A stretch of 64,000 nucleotides of DNA. Source: Thalassospira lucentensis. GTDB taxonomy: Bacteria; Pseudomonadota; Alphaproteobacteria; Rhodospirillales; Thalassospiraceae. The notes under the pieces were generated by a model. The model did no database searches and had not been told where the DNA came from. It was given only the letters and a program-made list of their open reading frames with translations. A program made the translations under genes and the position numbers. The stretch lies in NCBI RefSeq assembly GCF_032921865.1, contig NZ_CP136684.1:2577001-2641000 (forward strand). Direction: 5' to 3'. Below, piece by piece: positions 7,970 through 16,538 of this stretch. Position 1 is the first letter of the stretch. The number at the start of each line of letters is the position of its first letter.

Positions 7970-9574
7970 ATGAATACGCAAAAATCAGAAAACACCCCCG
8001 GAACCGCAGCGGGCCCGTGGTCGCCTTTCCGCCATCGTGCTTTTGCCTTCCTCTGGATCGCAACCGTTGTTTCAAATATCGGAACATGGATGCATGACGT
8101 TGGTGCGGGTTGGTTGATGACGGAACTTTCACCATCCCCCTTCGTCGTCGCACTGGTACAGGCGGCAACCACCTTGCCGGTGTTTCTGTTCGCGATATTT
8201 GCCGGTGCTCTGGCCGATCTGATGGATCGTCGCAAGTTGCTGCTTGCGGTCAACCTCGTGATGGCAGGATTGGCGGCGGCTTTGTCATCACTTGTTTATC
8301 TGCAACTGGTAACGCCGCCGATCCTGATTGCCTTTACCTTCATGATGGGAACCTGCGCGGCACTTATGGCACCTGCCTGGCAGGCAATTGTCCCGTCGCT
8401 GGTTGATAAATCGCGTTTGGCGCCTGCTATCGCGCTGAATTCGATGGGGATCAATGTCAGTCGTGCAATCGGTCCGGCATTGGCCGGCTTCCTGATTGTG
8501 TCTGCCGGGCTGGTTGCACCTTTTGCACTTAACGCGATCAGCTTTGTCGGCATTCTGGTTGTGTTGTTCTTCTGGAAACCGGCAAAGCCCGAACAGATTA
8601 TGCCGCGTGAAAAGGTTTTCGGGGCGATGCGCGCGGGGCTTCGTTATGTATTTAACAGCCCGCCGGTCATTGCGACGCTGGTGCGCGCGGTGGCGTTCTT
8701 TGTCTTTGCAAGTGCCTATTGGGCGATGCTGCCGCTGATTGCGCGTGAAGTGTTGTCAGGCGGCCCGCAGCTTTATGGCATCCTGCTTGCCAGTGTCGGT
8801 GCCGGGGCGGTTATCGGGGCCGTTGTTTTACCGCGGATCAAGGCGCGTCTGGGGGCTGATAAAACCGTCATGGCCGGAACGGTTGGCACGGCGTCGGTTC
8901 TTGTTGCCTTTGCCCTGGTCCAGCAGCCGGTTGTTGCGGTGATCGCATCCTTTATTGCCGGGGCATCGTGGATTGCCGTTCTGTCATCCTTCAATGTTTC
9001 CGCACAGACGGCATTGCCTGATTGGGTTCGGGCGCGTGGTTTGTCTGTCTTTCTGACGCTGTTTTTCGGTGCGATGTCGGGTGGCAGTATCCTTTGGGGC
9101 TGGGTTGCAGATCAGTTTTCGATTGAAACGGCGCTATTATGTGCGGCAGCCGGGGCGATTGTTCTGATGTTTGCCACCATGCGGTTTGCCCTTAATCAGG
9201 GGGCGGACCTTGATCTTGCACCATCGATGCATTGGCCAGAACCGATAATCGGTGAGGATGTCGAACATGATCGCGGCCCTGTCATGATCCGGATTTCCTA
9301 TCGCATTGCCGATACGGACCGCGAGACTTTTGGTGATCTGATGAAAGCCATGCGCAAGGCGCGCCAGCGTCATGGTGCCTATCATTGGAACCTGTATCAG
9401 GACAGCAAGCAGGCTGATCTGTTTACCGAGGTATGGTCTGAAGGCTCATGGATAGAACATCTGCGCCATCACAAACGGGTAACCGGCACTGATCGCGTCC
9501 TTCAGGAACAGGTCAACAAACTGCATCAGGGAGAAGACAAGCCGCTGGTCCAACATCTGATCGCCGCACGGTGA
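7970..9574 (+). CDS. MFS transporter (MFS_3/EntS-like) with C-terminal ABM-like domain
   Basis: A 534-residue major facilitator exporter. Membrane helices cover about residues 15-405 with the MFS_3 pattern (FRHRAFAFLWIATVVSNIGTWM, DLMDRRKLLL loop). The last ~95 residues (MIRISYRIADTDRETFGDLM to the end) form a soluble ferredoxin-like domain resembling antibiotic-biosynthesis-monooxygenase folds, a known fusion in this family. It lies 12 bases after the second XapX gene, and an AAGCTTAAG leader provides a weak ribosome site. Substrate is unknown. An exporter for the product of the upstream hydrolases is a guess. Confidence 0.88.
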   Translation: MNTQKSENTPGTAAGPWSPFRHRAFAFLWIATVVSNIGTWMHDVGAGWLMTELSPSPFVVALVQAATTLPVFLFAIFAGALADLMDRRKLLLAVNLVMAGLAAALSSLVYLQLVTPPILIAFTFMMGTCAALMAPAWQAIVPSLVDKSRLAPAIALNSMGINVSRAIGPALAGFLIVSAGLVAPFALNAISFVGILVVLFFWKPAKPEQIMPREKVFGAMRAGLRYVFNSPPVIATLVRAVAFFVFASAYWAMLPLIAREVLSGGPQLYGILLASVGAGAVIGAVVLPRIKARLGADKTVMAGTVGTASVLVAFALVQQPVVAVIASFIAGASWIAVLSSFNVSAQTALPDWVRARGLSVFLTLFFGAMSGGSILWGWVADQFSIETALLCAAAGAIVLMFATMRFALNQGADLDLAPSMHWPEPIIGEDVEHDRGPVMIRISYRIADTDRETFGDLMKAMRKARQRHGAYHWNLYQDSKQADLFTEVWSEGSWIEHLRHHKRVTGTDRVLQEQVNKLHQGEDKPLVQHLIAAR

Positions 9575-9651
9575 AACCAATGCGATTTGTGCTTGTTTTC
9601 CAAATCTTGAATTCCCCCATGCCCCGAATTTGAAGTAAGTATCATGATAAC

Positions 9652-9690
9652 AGGCCGGGCCCTTATGTTGGGTGCCCGGTCTGTTTGATT
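9652..9690 (+). terminator. Probable terminator after the MFS gene
   Basis: AGGCCGGGC (9652-9660) pairs with GCCCGGTCT (9674-9682) with one G-T wobble, followed by GTTTGATTT. The T tract is weak. Confidence 0.45.
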
Positions 9691-9731
9691 TGGACGCCGT
9701 TGGCGTCCCGGGGTGCTTTGGGAAAGTGGTG

Positions 9732-10433
9732 ATGACGTTTTGCGGAAAGTCCAGGTCAGGTGCATCCGGCCTGACCATTTTGGTTTTGATTTCGATCCTG
9801 AGCCATTCGACATTAGCCGGCGCCACTGAAAAGTGCCTGATTATTGCCATGCCCGAAGTCCGGATGACCGGGGATGGGATCGAACCCTATCGCGATGCCA
9901 TGCAAAAGGCGGGTGTATGCGTCAAACCGATACGCATGCCGCTAGCACGGGTTGGACAAGCCGTGTCGCATGGTGAAATTGATGGTGCGCTCGCCGAACT
10001 TGAAGGATTTCAACAACGCGTTGACCGCCCGATCATAAGGGGAAATGTCCGCGTTGGACTGGTTGACGGAATGCTGGTGGTGCGGTCCGGAAAGATATCG
10101 AGGATAAGCGATCTGACAGATGAGAGTGTTGGTGTCTGGCTTGGTTCCGACTGGTCTGATGTACTATTGGCTGATCATCCCAAAGTCGTGCGTGTTCCGC
10201 GCGGGCCCGAAATGATGCAGAAGATGCTGCGGTACGGGCGATTGGACGCAATGCTGCTGGATAGCTATTCGTTGTCGGTCACTGGTGGCACCCCGGACGG
10301 ATTCCAGGCAATTCCCGTTACGAGCCTTTCGGTCTACAGCTGGCTTGCCGTCGACCATGCCGATTTGCTTCCTGCCTTTGATGAAGGCACGTCATTGTTT
10401 TTGAAAATGATTATTGAGTGGCGCCTGAAGTAA
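9732..10433 (+). CDS. Periplasmic solute-binding-like protein
   Basis: A 233-residue exported protein with a signal peptide (ILVLISILSHSTLAGA) and the general pattern of a small SBP_bac_3-type binding protein (CLIIAMPEVRMTGDGIEPYRDAMQKAGV, later GVWLGSDWSD). The start is ATG 9732, with GTG 9729 directly before it. No ABC permease or ATPase genes are adjacent, so it may be a stand-alone sensor-type binding protein, as is common in this size class. A comparable protein lies at 39427-40176. Confidence 0.7.
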   Translation: MTFCGKSRSGASGLTILVLISILSHSTLAGATEKCLIIAMPEVRMTGDGIEPYRDAMQKAGVCVKPIRMPLARVGQAVSHGEIDGALAELEGFQQRVDRPIIRGNVRVGLVDGMLVVRSGKISRISDLTDESVGVWLGSDWSDVLLADHPKVVRVPRGPEMMQKMLRYGRLDAMLLDSYSLSVTGGTPDGFQAIPVTSLSVYSWLAVDHADLLPAFDEGTSLFLKMIIEWRLK

Positions 10434-10460
10434 GGTGACTTGCCCGGTGTTATCTGCGGC

Positions 10461-11501
10461 CTATCCCGAAAGATAAAATATCGACATGCCATAAAGGCAC
10501 AGGATTGAAACGCTCTCCCAGCCGATATTGGCAAGTCCCCTGCGTTCGCGGTTGAGCATCCCCAACAGAAGGATGCCTGTCATCAGTATGACAAGGGCGA
10601 TGGTAAACAGGTGCTGCGGACTGAATGCGGCGTAAATCGATCCATCGCGATAGGCGAAGTCCGATGCGGCCAGAAACAGAACATCAAACGCATTGCCACC
10701 GATAATATCCCCAACTGCCAGATTGACGGCTCCCATGCGGACAGCTGCAATTGCCGAAACAAGTTCGGGCAGCGATGTCGCAATCGCGGTCAGGAAGGTG
10801 CCAACTGCTGTCTCGCTAATGCCGGTTTTATCGACGATGGCCAGTCCGCTTTCGCCAATAGTGTAACCGGCGACGGCTGTTATTGCGGCAAAGGCCAGAA
10901 ACTCTGCCCACAGACGAAGCGTGCTTTCGGGATGGTAATCTGCGTCGTCTTCTTTGGCATCCTCGTCGGTCAGGTCGGTTTTGCGCGGTCGCCACATTGG
11001 CTGATGCCTGATTTCGGCGAGCAGTGACAGGCCAAAGCCATACAGAATGAACAACAGGATCGATACCGGATGGATATGCAATATTGTCCAGTCTGGACCA
11101 GCATAGGCCAGAAGCGGCAGGGCAAGCATGCTGACCAGCAGGGTTGCCTGCGCCAAGCCGGTTGCGCTGGCCGCGGCATGTTCCAGATTACCCCTGCGAT
11201 ACAGAAAATCGGCGATTGCCAGAAAGGTCGTCTGGGCAGCAATGCCACCCAGCGCATTACCGATGGCAAGATCGGTGTGTCCTTGCCACGCCGTCGTTAC
11301 CGAAAGCACACTTCCGGGCAGGCTGGTCGACATGCCGACAAAAACCGCACCCGCTATGATTTGTCCCATGCCGGTCCGTTCGGCGAGCTTAAGGGCAATC
11401 GTTGCCAACCGAGTTCCGGCGAAGCCGATCACCACTGCACAGATTGAAAACAGTCCGATAATGGACCAAAGCGGAAGGGTTGCAATTGCAGGCAGCATCA
11501 A
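10461..11501 (-). CDS. Sodium/calcium-exchanger-family membrane protein
   Basis: A 346-residue integral membrane protein with about ten helices and two inverted alpha-repeats of the NCX/CaCA family. Alpha-2 is canonical (TAIATSLPELVSAIAAVRMG, then GDIIGGNAFDVLF). Alpha-1 reads GMSTSLPGSVLSV, then GNALGGIAAQT, so the acidic residue after SLP is Gly. A charged cytoplasmic loop (DLTDEDAKEDDADYHPE) separates the halves. In the family the two acidic residues bind the cation, so the ion specificity or coupling may differ. It is convergent with the binding protein gene. Confidence 0.82.
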   Translation of the reverse strand: MMLPAIATLPLWSIIGLFSICAVVIGFAGTRLATIALKLAERTGMGQIIAGAVFVGMSTSLPGSVLSVTTAWQGHTDLAIGNALGGIAAQTTFLAIADFLYRRGNLEHAAASATGLAQATLLVSMLALPLLAYAGPDWTILHIHPVSILLFILYGFGLSLLAEIRHQPMWRPRKTDLTDEDAKEDDADYHPESTLRLWAEFLAFAAITAVAGYTIGESGLAIVDKTGISETAVGTFLTAIATSLPELVSAIAAVRMGAVNLAVGDIIGGNAFDVLFLAASDFAYRDGSIYAAFSPQHLFTIALVILMTGILLLGMLNRERRGLANIGWESVSILCLYGMSIFYLSG

Positions 11502-11600
11502 AACGTCTTTTGTTCGGATCTGGCCGCATTTGCACCGGGGCGGCTTTACCTGCCCTTTATGACGCGTCGGGCGCCGTCATGTTCCCTGATTGTGTAAAAG

Positions 11601-12374
11601 TTAAAACACTTCCCCTTCCGGACGTGCCACCGGCTTGTTTTCGTTGTGTTCAATCGCTTCTTCACGGGCGCGATGCGTGATATCAATCGGCTCGCCGTTG
11701 CGGTTATCGGGGCGGACACGGCCAAAGAAATCGGAAAGTTCCTTTGCGACGGTTTCCGGACCTGTCACCTGACGCAGCGTGAAGCTGTGACCTAGCCGGT
11801 CGGTAATATGCAGATCACCATAATCAAAGATATTGCCGATTACACTTTTGCTGATCTGGGTGCTTTTGATGGACTCAAACCCGCGATCATCTTGATCTTT
11901 TCGCAGAACGCCGCTGCGTGTTACGATCCGGTTATTGGTGATGACACGTTCAAAGAAAAACAGATCGCGAATGGCCGTAAGCGGCAAGAGAATGCTATCG
12001 CGTGCAGCGCGCGTTGAAACGCCAAGGGCACGTTTCAAAAGTTTCCAGACAATCGAAATCAGCGCAATGATCACCCCGAACAGGGCAATTGAAAACACGA
12101 ATTCATATTCTTCCCAAACGCGATCCAGCGCGGCAAAGGCTTCAGGTCCGGTCAGAAGGGCGCGTGCCTGCGGCATGAGGAAATCGTAAATTGCCCGCCA
12201 GTGATAGGATGCGTAAATCAGAATCGCAATCCAGATGATCTTGATGAGACCGGGGACAAGGATCGAAACCGGCGAAATCGGCAAATCCATGATGACCACC
12301 TCGCCGTCATGCAGATGGCGGCGGATGCCCTTGAAGGGTTTGCTTTCCGCATTGGTGTCGTTTTTCCGGCTCAT
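11601..12374 (-). CDS. Bacterial PH-domain (DUF304/YdbS-like) membrane protein
   Basis: A 257-residue protein with two membrane segments (about 33-55 and 92-112) and a C-terminal bacterial PH-like domain (LTAIRDLFFFERVITNNRIVTRSGVL, later STQISKSVIGNIFDYGDLHI). Such proteins are membrane-associated with poorly defined roles in envelope stress or lipid binding. It lies between the exchanger and the class D beta-lactamase, all on the minus strand but with gaps of about 80-100 bases. Confidence 0.78.
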   Translation of the reverse strand: MSRKNDTNAESKPFKGIRRHLHDGEVVIMDLPISPVSILVPGLIKIIWIAILIYASYHWRAIYDFLMPQARALLTGPEAFAALDRVWEEYEFVFSIALFGVIIALISIVWKLLKRALGVSTRAARDSILLPLTAIRDLFFFERVITNNRIVTRSGVLRKDQDDRGFESIKSTQISKSVIGNIFDYGDLHITDRLGHSFTLRQVTGPETVAKELSDFFGRVRPDNRNGEPIDITHRAREEAIEHNENKPVARPEGEVF

Positions 12375-12453
12375 GCAGTCTGTCCTGTTTTATGCAATCG
12401 GTCCAACATAGGCCGCGATCCGAAATTGGCAAGATACAGAAGGATTTACCCGG

Positions 12454-13260
12454 TCAAAAGGCACCGTCTGTTGCAAAATATTCGGCCAAAAACGTATCGC
12501 GTGCAGCAAAACCGGGCGATTTTGCCGGGCGTGTGCTGTCATGGGTCAGTCTGGCAAATGTGATGGTTTGCTCGCCGCGGGTTGCCCAACCCACAAACCA
12601 GCCCCACGGTTGCCCCTTGATCGTGCGGCCATCGGCATTTTGCGACAGGCCAGCACCGGTTTTGCCAAATACATGCCAGCCATTTGCCTGAACACCCATG
12701 TCAAACAGCCCCATTGCCATTTCGCGGGCCTGTTTGCCGATGGGCAACTCGCCCCGGATCATTTTTGAAATGAATTCGATCTGTTCGGCAGGCGAGATTT
12801 GCAAGGACGAGCTTAGCCATGATCGCGTCAGGCCGTTCTGTTTTCCGGCATCCCCGGATACATCGGCATTTCCGTAATCAAAGGATGTGACATAGTTGCG
12901 AAACCTTGCCTCTCCCAGTCTGATATTGATCTGTTGCGAATACCAGACGACGGATTGTTCGATCCAGTATTGCGGATCCGTATCCTCGTGCCATGCGGTG
13001 CGCCAGTCTGGATAGCCTTCCTTGAACGACCATACGGGATGATGGGCATCGGTCAGGATGCCACTGTCAAATCCCATCAGACTGATGGCGATCTTGAAGG
13101 TCGAGGCCGCCGTTGCGCGGGTTTTACATTCTCCTTCCTCAACAATGGTCTTGCCGGTTTTGGTATCCGAAATCAGGGTGCAAACCGTTTTGGTTTCCGC
13201 CGTGGCATTGAAGGGGGCGAACATTACGCCAAGAAGAAAAATCAGGCTGGTACGTTGCAA
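12454..13260 (-). CDS. Class D (OXA-type) beta-lactamase
   Basis: A 268-residue periplasmic serine beta-lactamase with a signal peptide (about residues 1-21, ending NATA). Class D motifs are all present: S53-T-F-K56 (carboxylated Lys in the family), S103-V-V, Y129-G-N, W148 in SWLSSS, and K200-T-G. Its length matches typical OXA enzymes. C27 and C45 could form a disulfide near the N-terminus. Spectrum cannot be read from the sequence. It is probably an intrinsic chromosomal enzyme, since no mobile element or resistance cassette is near. Confidence 0.93.
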   Translation of the reverse strand: MQRTSLIFLLGVMFAPFNATAETKTVCTLISDTKTGKTIVEEGECKTRATAASTFKIAISLMGFDSGILTDAHHPVWSFKEGYPDWRTAWHEDTDPQYWIEQSVVWYSQQINIRLGEARFRNYVTSFDYGNADVSGDAGKQNGLTRSWLSSSLQISPAEQIEFISKMIRGELPIGKQAREMAMGLFDMGVQANGWHVFGKTGAGLSQNADGRTIKGQPWGWFVGWATRGEQTITFARLTHDSTRPAKSPGFAARDTFLAEYFATDGAF

Positions 13261-13466
13261 AACGCGATCCTTGTGGATGGGTAAAGTTCGAAGGGTAGGG
13301 ACGAATGCTGAAGGTTCATTTAATCGTTTAACCCATGTTGTCCTGGCCTTTATCTACGGGCGGAAATTCAGATTGCCAAAATGCGGCAAAGCGGGTTTAT
13401 GTTCCCGGTCCGGTTGCGCCACAATCCGGCAGCCAAAAAACAACAACGTCCAAGCAAGAGCCCCGC

Positions 13467-14366
13467 ATGATCCCGTTCTTCGGTGAAGCCGCCGCCTTTA
13501 CTGCCGCTATGGCTTGGGCGACGTCGAGCATGATTTTCTCCAACATTGGCGGCAAGGTCGGTGCGCAGACAGTCAATCGCGGGCGTCTTGCCTGCTCGAT
13601 TACGTGTCTTACATTGCTGCATTGGCTGCTTGAAGGGCAGCCATGGCCGAATGCCGTGACATGGGAACAGCTTGGCTGGCTGTCACTGTCTTCGGTTCTG
13701 GGGCTTGTGATCGGCGATGCCATGCTGTTTCAGGCCTTTGTGACCCTGGGGGCGCGGCTATCGATGCTGATGATGTCGACCGTGCCGATCATGGGGGCGG
13801 TGTTGGGCTGGGTTCTGTTTGACGAAGTCCTCAGCCTTCAGGAAATGTCGGGTATTGCGCTTGGCATTGGTGGCATTCTTTTGGTCATCATGATGAAAAA
13901 GGGGCGCCCTGTCGGGCTGGAGGGACGCAATTATCTGGTCGGTATTCTGTTTGGACTTGGTGGCGCCATTGGACAGGTCGCCAATCTGGTGACGGCGAAA
14001 TATGCACTGATCGGCGGCTATTCCGCACTGTCGGCAACATGGATCAGAACTTTTGTCGCGGTTGTGATCATGTGGGGAATTGCGATTGCCATGGGGCGTG
14101 CCCGACGCACGATCGTGGCGTGTAGTGCGCCGGATGTCGGGCGTTGGCTGTTTCTTGGTGCCTTTATCGGTCCTGCTTTGGGGGTATGGCTTTCGATGGT
14201 GGCGGTTCAGAATGCCAATGTCGGGATTGCCTCGACCCTGATGGCGTTGCCGCCGGTTCTGCTGATTGTTTACGAAGGTCTGATTTTGCGCCGCCCGGTC
14301 GGCCCGCAGGCCATCATCGGGACCTGCATGGCCTTTGGCGGGGTTGCCCTTTTATTCCTGCATTGA
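13467..14366 (+). CDS. EamA/DMT-family transporter
   Basis: A 299-residue ten-helix drug/metabolite transporter made of two EamA repeats (about 5-145 and 158-298). The start at ATG 13467 gives the usual short N-terminus before helix 1 (MIPFFGEAAAFTAAMAWATS). The in-frame extension to 13335 is basic, low-quality sequence. It is divergent from the class D beta-lactamase, 206 bases away. Substrate is unknown. Confidence 0.87.
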   Translation: MIPFFGEAAAFTAAMAWATSSMIFSNIGGKVGAQTVNRGRLACSITCLTLLHWLLEGQPWPNAVTWEQLGWLSLSSVLGLVIGDAMLFQAFVTLGARLSMLMMSTVPIMGAVLGWVLFDEVLSLQEMSGIALGIGGILLVIMMKKGRPVGLEGRNYLVGILFGLGGAIGQVANLVTAKYALIGGYSALSATWIRTFVAVVIMWGIAIAMGRARRTIVACSAPDVGRWLFLGAFIGPALGVWLSMVAVQNANVGIASTLMALPPVLLIVYEGLILRRPVGPQAIIGTCMAFGGVALLFLH

Positions 14367-14375
14367 TCGTTGTTT

Positions 14376-14882
14376 TTACCGCTGTCTGAACCAGATCGGG
14401 ATGAATGCCAGATTGGAAATCAGGCTCACGCCGAACAGGATTGCTGCCCATAGCGGAAGATCAAGCAAGGCACCTGTGCCGCGAAGGCCGGGTGCGGCCG
14501 GTTCGGATGATTTTGATGCGTCTATTGTGTTTGGCGTATCTGTCATATCTGACGAATGGGTTAGGGTGACTTGATGCCCCATGCCGTCCGACACCAGGAT
14601 TTTCCAATGCGAACCGGTTTGCCCGTCACGTGGCTGGGATGGCGTTGCAAGGGCAAAACGACCTGCACGATCCGTCCGGCCCTTTTGCCAAACCTTGCCA
14701 TCCGGACCGGTTATCGTGACTTCGGCAAACATCATTGCCGTGCCATCGGTATATCCAAACTGATAGACGGTGGCGGACTGGCTTTGGTCGATTTGCCATC
14801 CGGCACCGTGGGCAAACGCAGGCAAGGGCCCCGCCAACAGCAGGGCTAAAGCCAGAATTCTGGGGCGAATAAATGCCATCAT
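14376..14882 (-). CDS. NikL/CbiL-like small exported membrane protein
   Basis: A 168-residue protein with a signal peptide (ALALLLAGPLPAFA), a mature N-terminus beginning HGAGW, a beta-rich extracytoplasmic domain, and one C-terminal membrane anchor (WAAILFGVSLISNLAFIPIWF). This layout, with a His near the mature N-terminus, is that of the NikL/CbiL-type accessory subunit of nickel/cobalt ECF transporters. It lies 9 bases downstream of the DUF4198 gene and opposite nikR, which supports a nickel role. The core NikM/Q/O genes are absent from the window. Confidence 0.68.
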   Translation of the reverse strand: MMAFIRPRILALALLLAGPLPAFAHGAGWQIDQSQSATVYQFGYTDGTAMMFAEVTITGPDGKVWQKGRTDRAGRFALATPSQPRDGQTGSHWKILVSDGMGHQVTLTHSSDMTDTPNTIDASKSSEPAAPGLRGTGALLDLPLWAAILFGVSLISNLAFIPIWFRQR

Positions 14883-14891
14883 GACGGAATG

Positions 14892-15680
14892 TTATTGCGC
14901 AATGTCAAAGGTCATCGTGGCACGCAGATTGTGCACGCCCACACCTTCCTCGACATCGGGAAGATCAGCGGCAACACGGACCACCCATAGACCCGGCGCA
15001 CTGATGCGGATTTTGGCAATGCCGCTGCCGCGATCGTCGCTCATGGTTTCGGTATAATAAGCATAGGAAGATGGTGTTTCGGTAAATCCGGCATAGGTTG
15101 CCAGAACGCTGGTCGAATAGGGCTGCCCGTTCAGCAGGACCTGAACATCGATATCATCCCCGATGCCTGTCGCGCGCGGATCGCTTAGGGGCACGATCTC
15201 AAGCGTGTGGCCGAGTGGTGTTGAAACAAACGCTGCATTTCCGTCACCGCCGGTCAGGTTCTTGGAAAACTTTTCAAAGCGCGAGGATGCAATGGCATCC
15301 GGATTCACATCCGACCCGCCTTCTTTCCAGCCATCGGGTGTCTGTGACCAGATCACCGGAAGGCGATGTCCGACAAGCCATGCCGGTTCGTCGGAAAGGG
15401 TAAAGGTACCGGTCAGATTGGGGGCATCCGCATTTTCGCTAACATCAAGATCGGTGGCGGCCGAGGGAGTGATTAATTGTGCGGCTACATGCTTTGGGGC
15501 TTCGGCTTCTTCGGCGGAGCCGAAAACATGGGTCGAATCGAGGATGAATACAGCAGTGTTTTTGTCATTTGCGGGGTCGGTTTTGCTGCTGGCGATGAAT
15601 TCGTGGGCCGTTGCACCATAACCAATCAGGCACCCCAGCGCGGCAATTGCAAGCGGGGTTGTGAACTTTGATTGAAACAT
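14892..15680 (-). CDS. DUF4198 (NikK-like) periplasmic protein
   Basis: A 262-residue exported protein with a signal peptide (IAALGCLIGYGATA) and mature start HEFIASSKTD, a DUF4198 fold. In NikKLMQO systems the NikK protein is a DUF4198 periplasmic component that precedes NikL, as here. A His close to the mature N-terminus is typical and may bind metal. It is divergent from nikR, 97 bases away, with a candidate NikR operator between them. Confidence 0.7.
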   Translation of the reverse strand: MFQSKFTTPLAIAALGCLIGYGATAHEFIASSKTDPANDKNTAVFILDSTHVFGSAEEAEAPKHVAAQLITPSAATDLDVSENADAPNLTGTFTLSDEPAWLVGHRLPVIWSQTPDGWKEGGSDVNPDAIASSRFEKFSKNLTGGDGNAAFVSTPLGHTLEIVPLSDPRATGIGDDIDVQVLLNGQPYSTSVLATYAGFTETPSSYAYYTETMSDDRGSGIAKIRISAPGLWVVRVAADLPDVEEGVGVHNLRATMTFDIAQ

Positions 15681-15717
15681 CTGCTATCCTTTGGGAGATT
15701 AAGGGAGTTGAAAGGCT

Positions 15718-15744
15718 GTGTGAACTTTTCAAAATTGTTCATAC
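15718..15744. promoter_or_regulatory. Candidate NikR operator
   Basis: GTGTGAAC (15718-15725) and GTTCATAC (15737-15744) form an inverted repeat with one mismatch. The half-sites match the NikR GTATGA/TCATAC pattern, with 15 rather than the 16 intervening bases of the E. coli site. A further TCGTATGA (15774-15781) overlapping the nikR start pairs with TCATACGA (15739-15746). Placement between nikK-like and nikR supports autoregulation. Confidence 0.55.
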
Positions 15745-15777
15745 GAGTCAAGCTGATGATTCTGAAAGGGAATTCGT

Positions 15778-16257
15778 ATGACCCGTGTGACCGTATCGAT
15801 CGAAGACGATTTGATGGAGGCATTCGATGCCTTCCTTGAACATCGCGGCTATACCAACCGTTCCGAAGGTTTTCGTGACCTGATTCGGGAAAAGCTTCAG
15901 AACACCAAGCTTGACGAAGACACTGGCGGCGTTGGCATTGCGGTTCTGAATTACGTGTATGATCATGAAGAACGCATGCTGGCGTCACGCTTGATGAGCG
16001 CGCAGCACGAACATCATGACCTGACGGTCTCGACCGTGCATTTCCACATCGATCATGATACCTGCCTTGAAAGTGTTACCCTGCGCGGCAAGCTTGCCGA
16101 TATCCGCAGATTTGCCGATCAGGTTCTGGCGCAGCCGGGGGTTCGCCATGGGCAGCTTTATTCCGTTCCGGGCGAACTGCATGTCGAAGCCCATCACCAT
16201 GGCGATGACGATCATGGTCACGCCCATCGTCACGAACACCTGAAAATAACCACCTGA
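15778..16257 (+). CDS. nikR: Nickel-responsive regulator NikR
   Basis: A 159-residue ribbon-helix-helix/ACT repressor that senses Ni(II). The N-terminal RHH (TRVTVSIEDDLMEAFDAFLEHRGYTNRSEGFRDLIR) is followed by the metal-binding ACT domain with H77, H88, H90 and C96, one residue offset from the E. coli ligands H76, H87, H89 and C95. The family is usually 130-140 residues. This one has an added C-terminal tail with about ten His and several Asp (138-154), likely a second metal-binding segment. It is divergent from the NikK/NikL-like genes. Confidence 0.93.
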   Translation: MTRVTVSIEDDLMEAFDAFLEHRGYTNRSEGFRDLIREKLQNTKLDEDTGGVGIAVLNYVYDHEERMLASRLMSAQHEHHDLTVSTVHFHIDHDTCLESVTLRGKLADIRRFADQVLAQPGVRHGQLYSVPGELHVEAHHHGDDDHGHAHRHEHLKITT

Positions 16258-16385
16258 AACAGGATTTCGGCTGAATTGTTTTCTGAGGTGCTGCGCGGGT
16301 GTCGTGATCGTTCCTGTTCGCTGTGTATGAATTCTCTATCGCTGGAATGAGAACAAACTTGCAACATCCATTTTTTTATGAGAGT

Positions 16386-16400
16386 GTTCGCATTATGTTC
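16386..16400. promoter_or_regulatory. LexA (SOS) box upstream of recA
   Basis: GTTC-GCATTAT-GTTC is an exact match to the alphaproteobacterial LexA consensus GTTC-N7-GTTC. It lies about 140 bases upstream of the recA start in the 281-base nikR-recA gap. Confidence 0.85.
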
Positions 16401-16538
16401 TCAATGCGTTTGCCGGAAAATGGTTGGCGTGATGCCAGTTATCCGGCGGGGCACCTAGCGGTGGCGTTCCGCATTTAGGACCGGGGAACCGCCTGCGTTG
16501 CATCCTACCCGGCCCTGTGGAATAAGAGAGTTCGGAAA

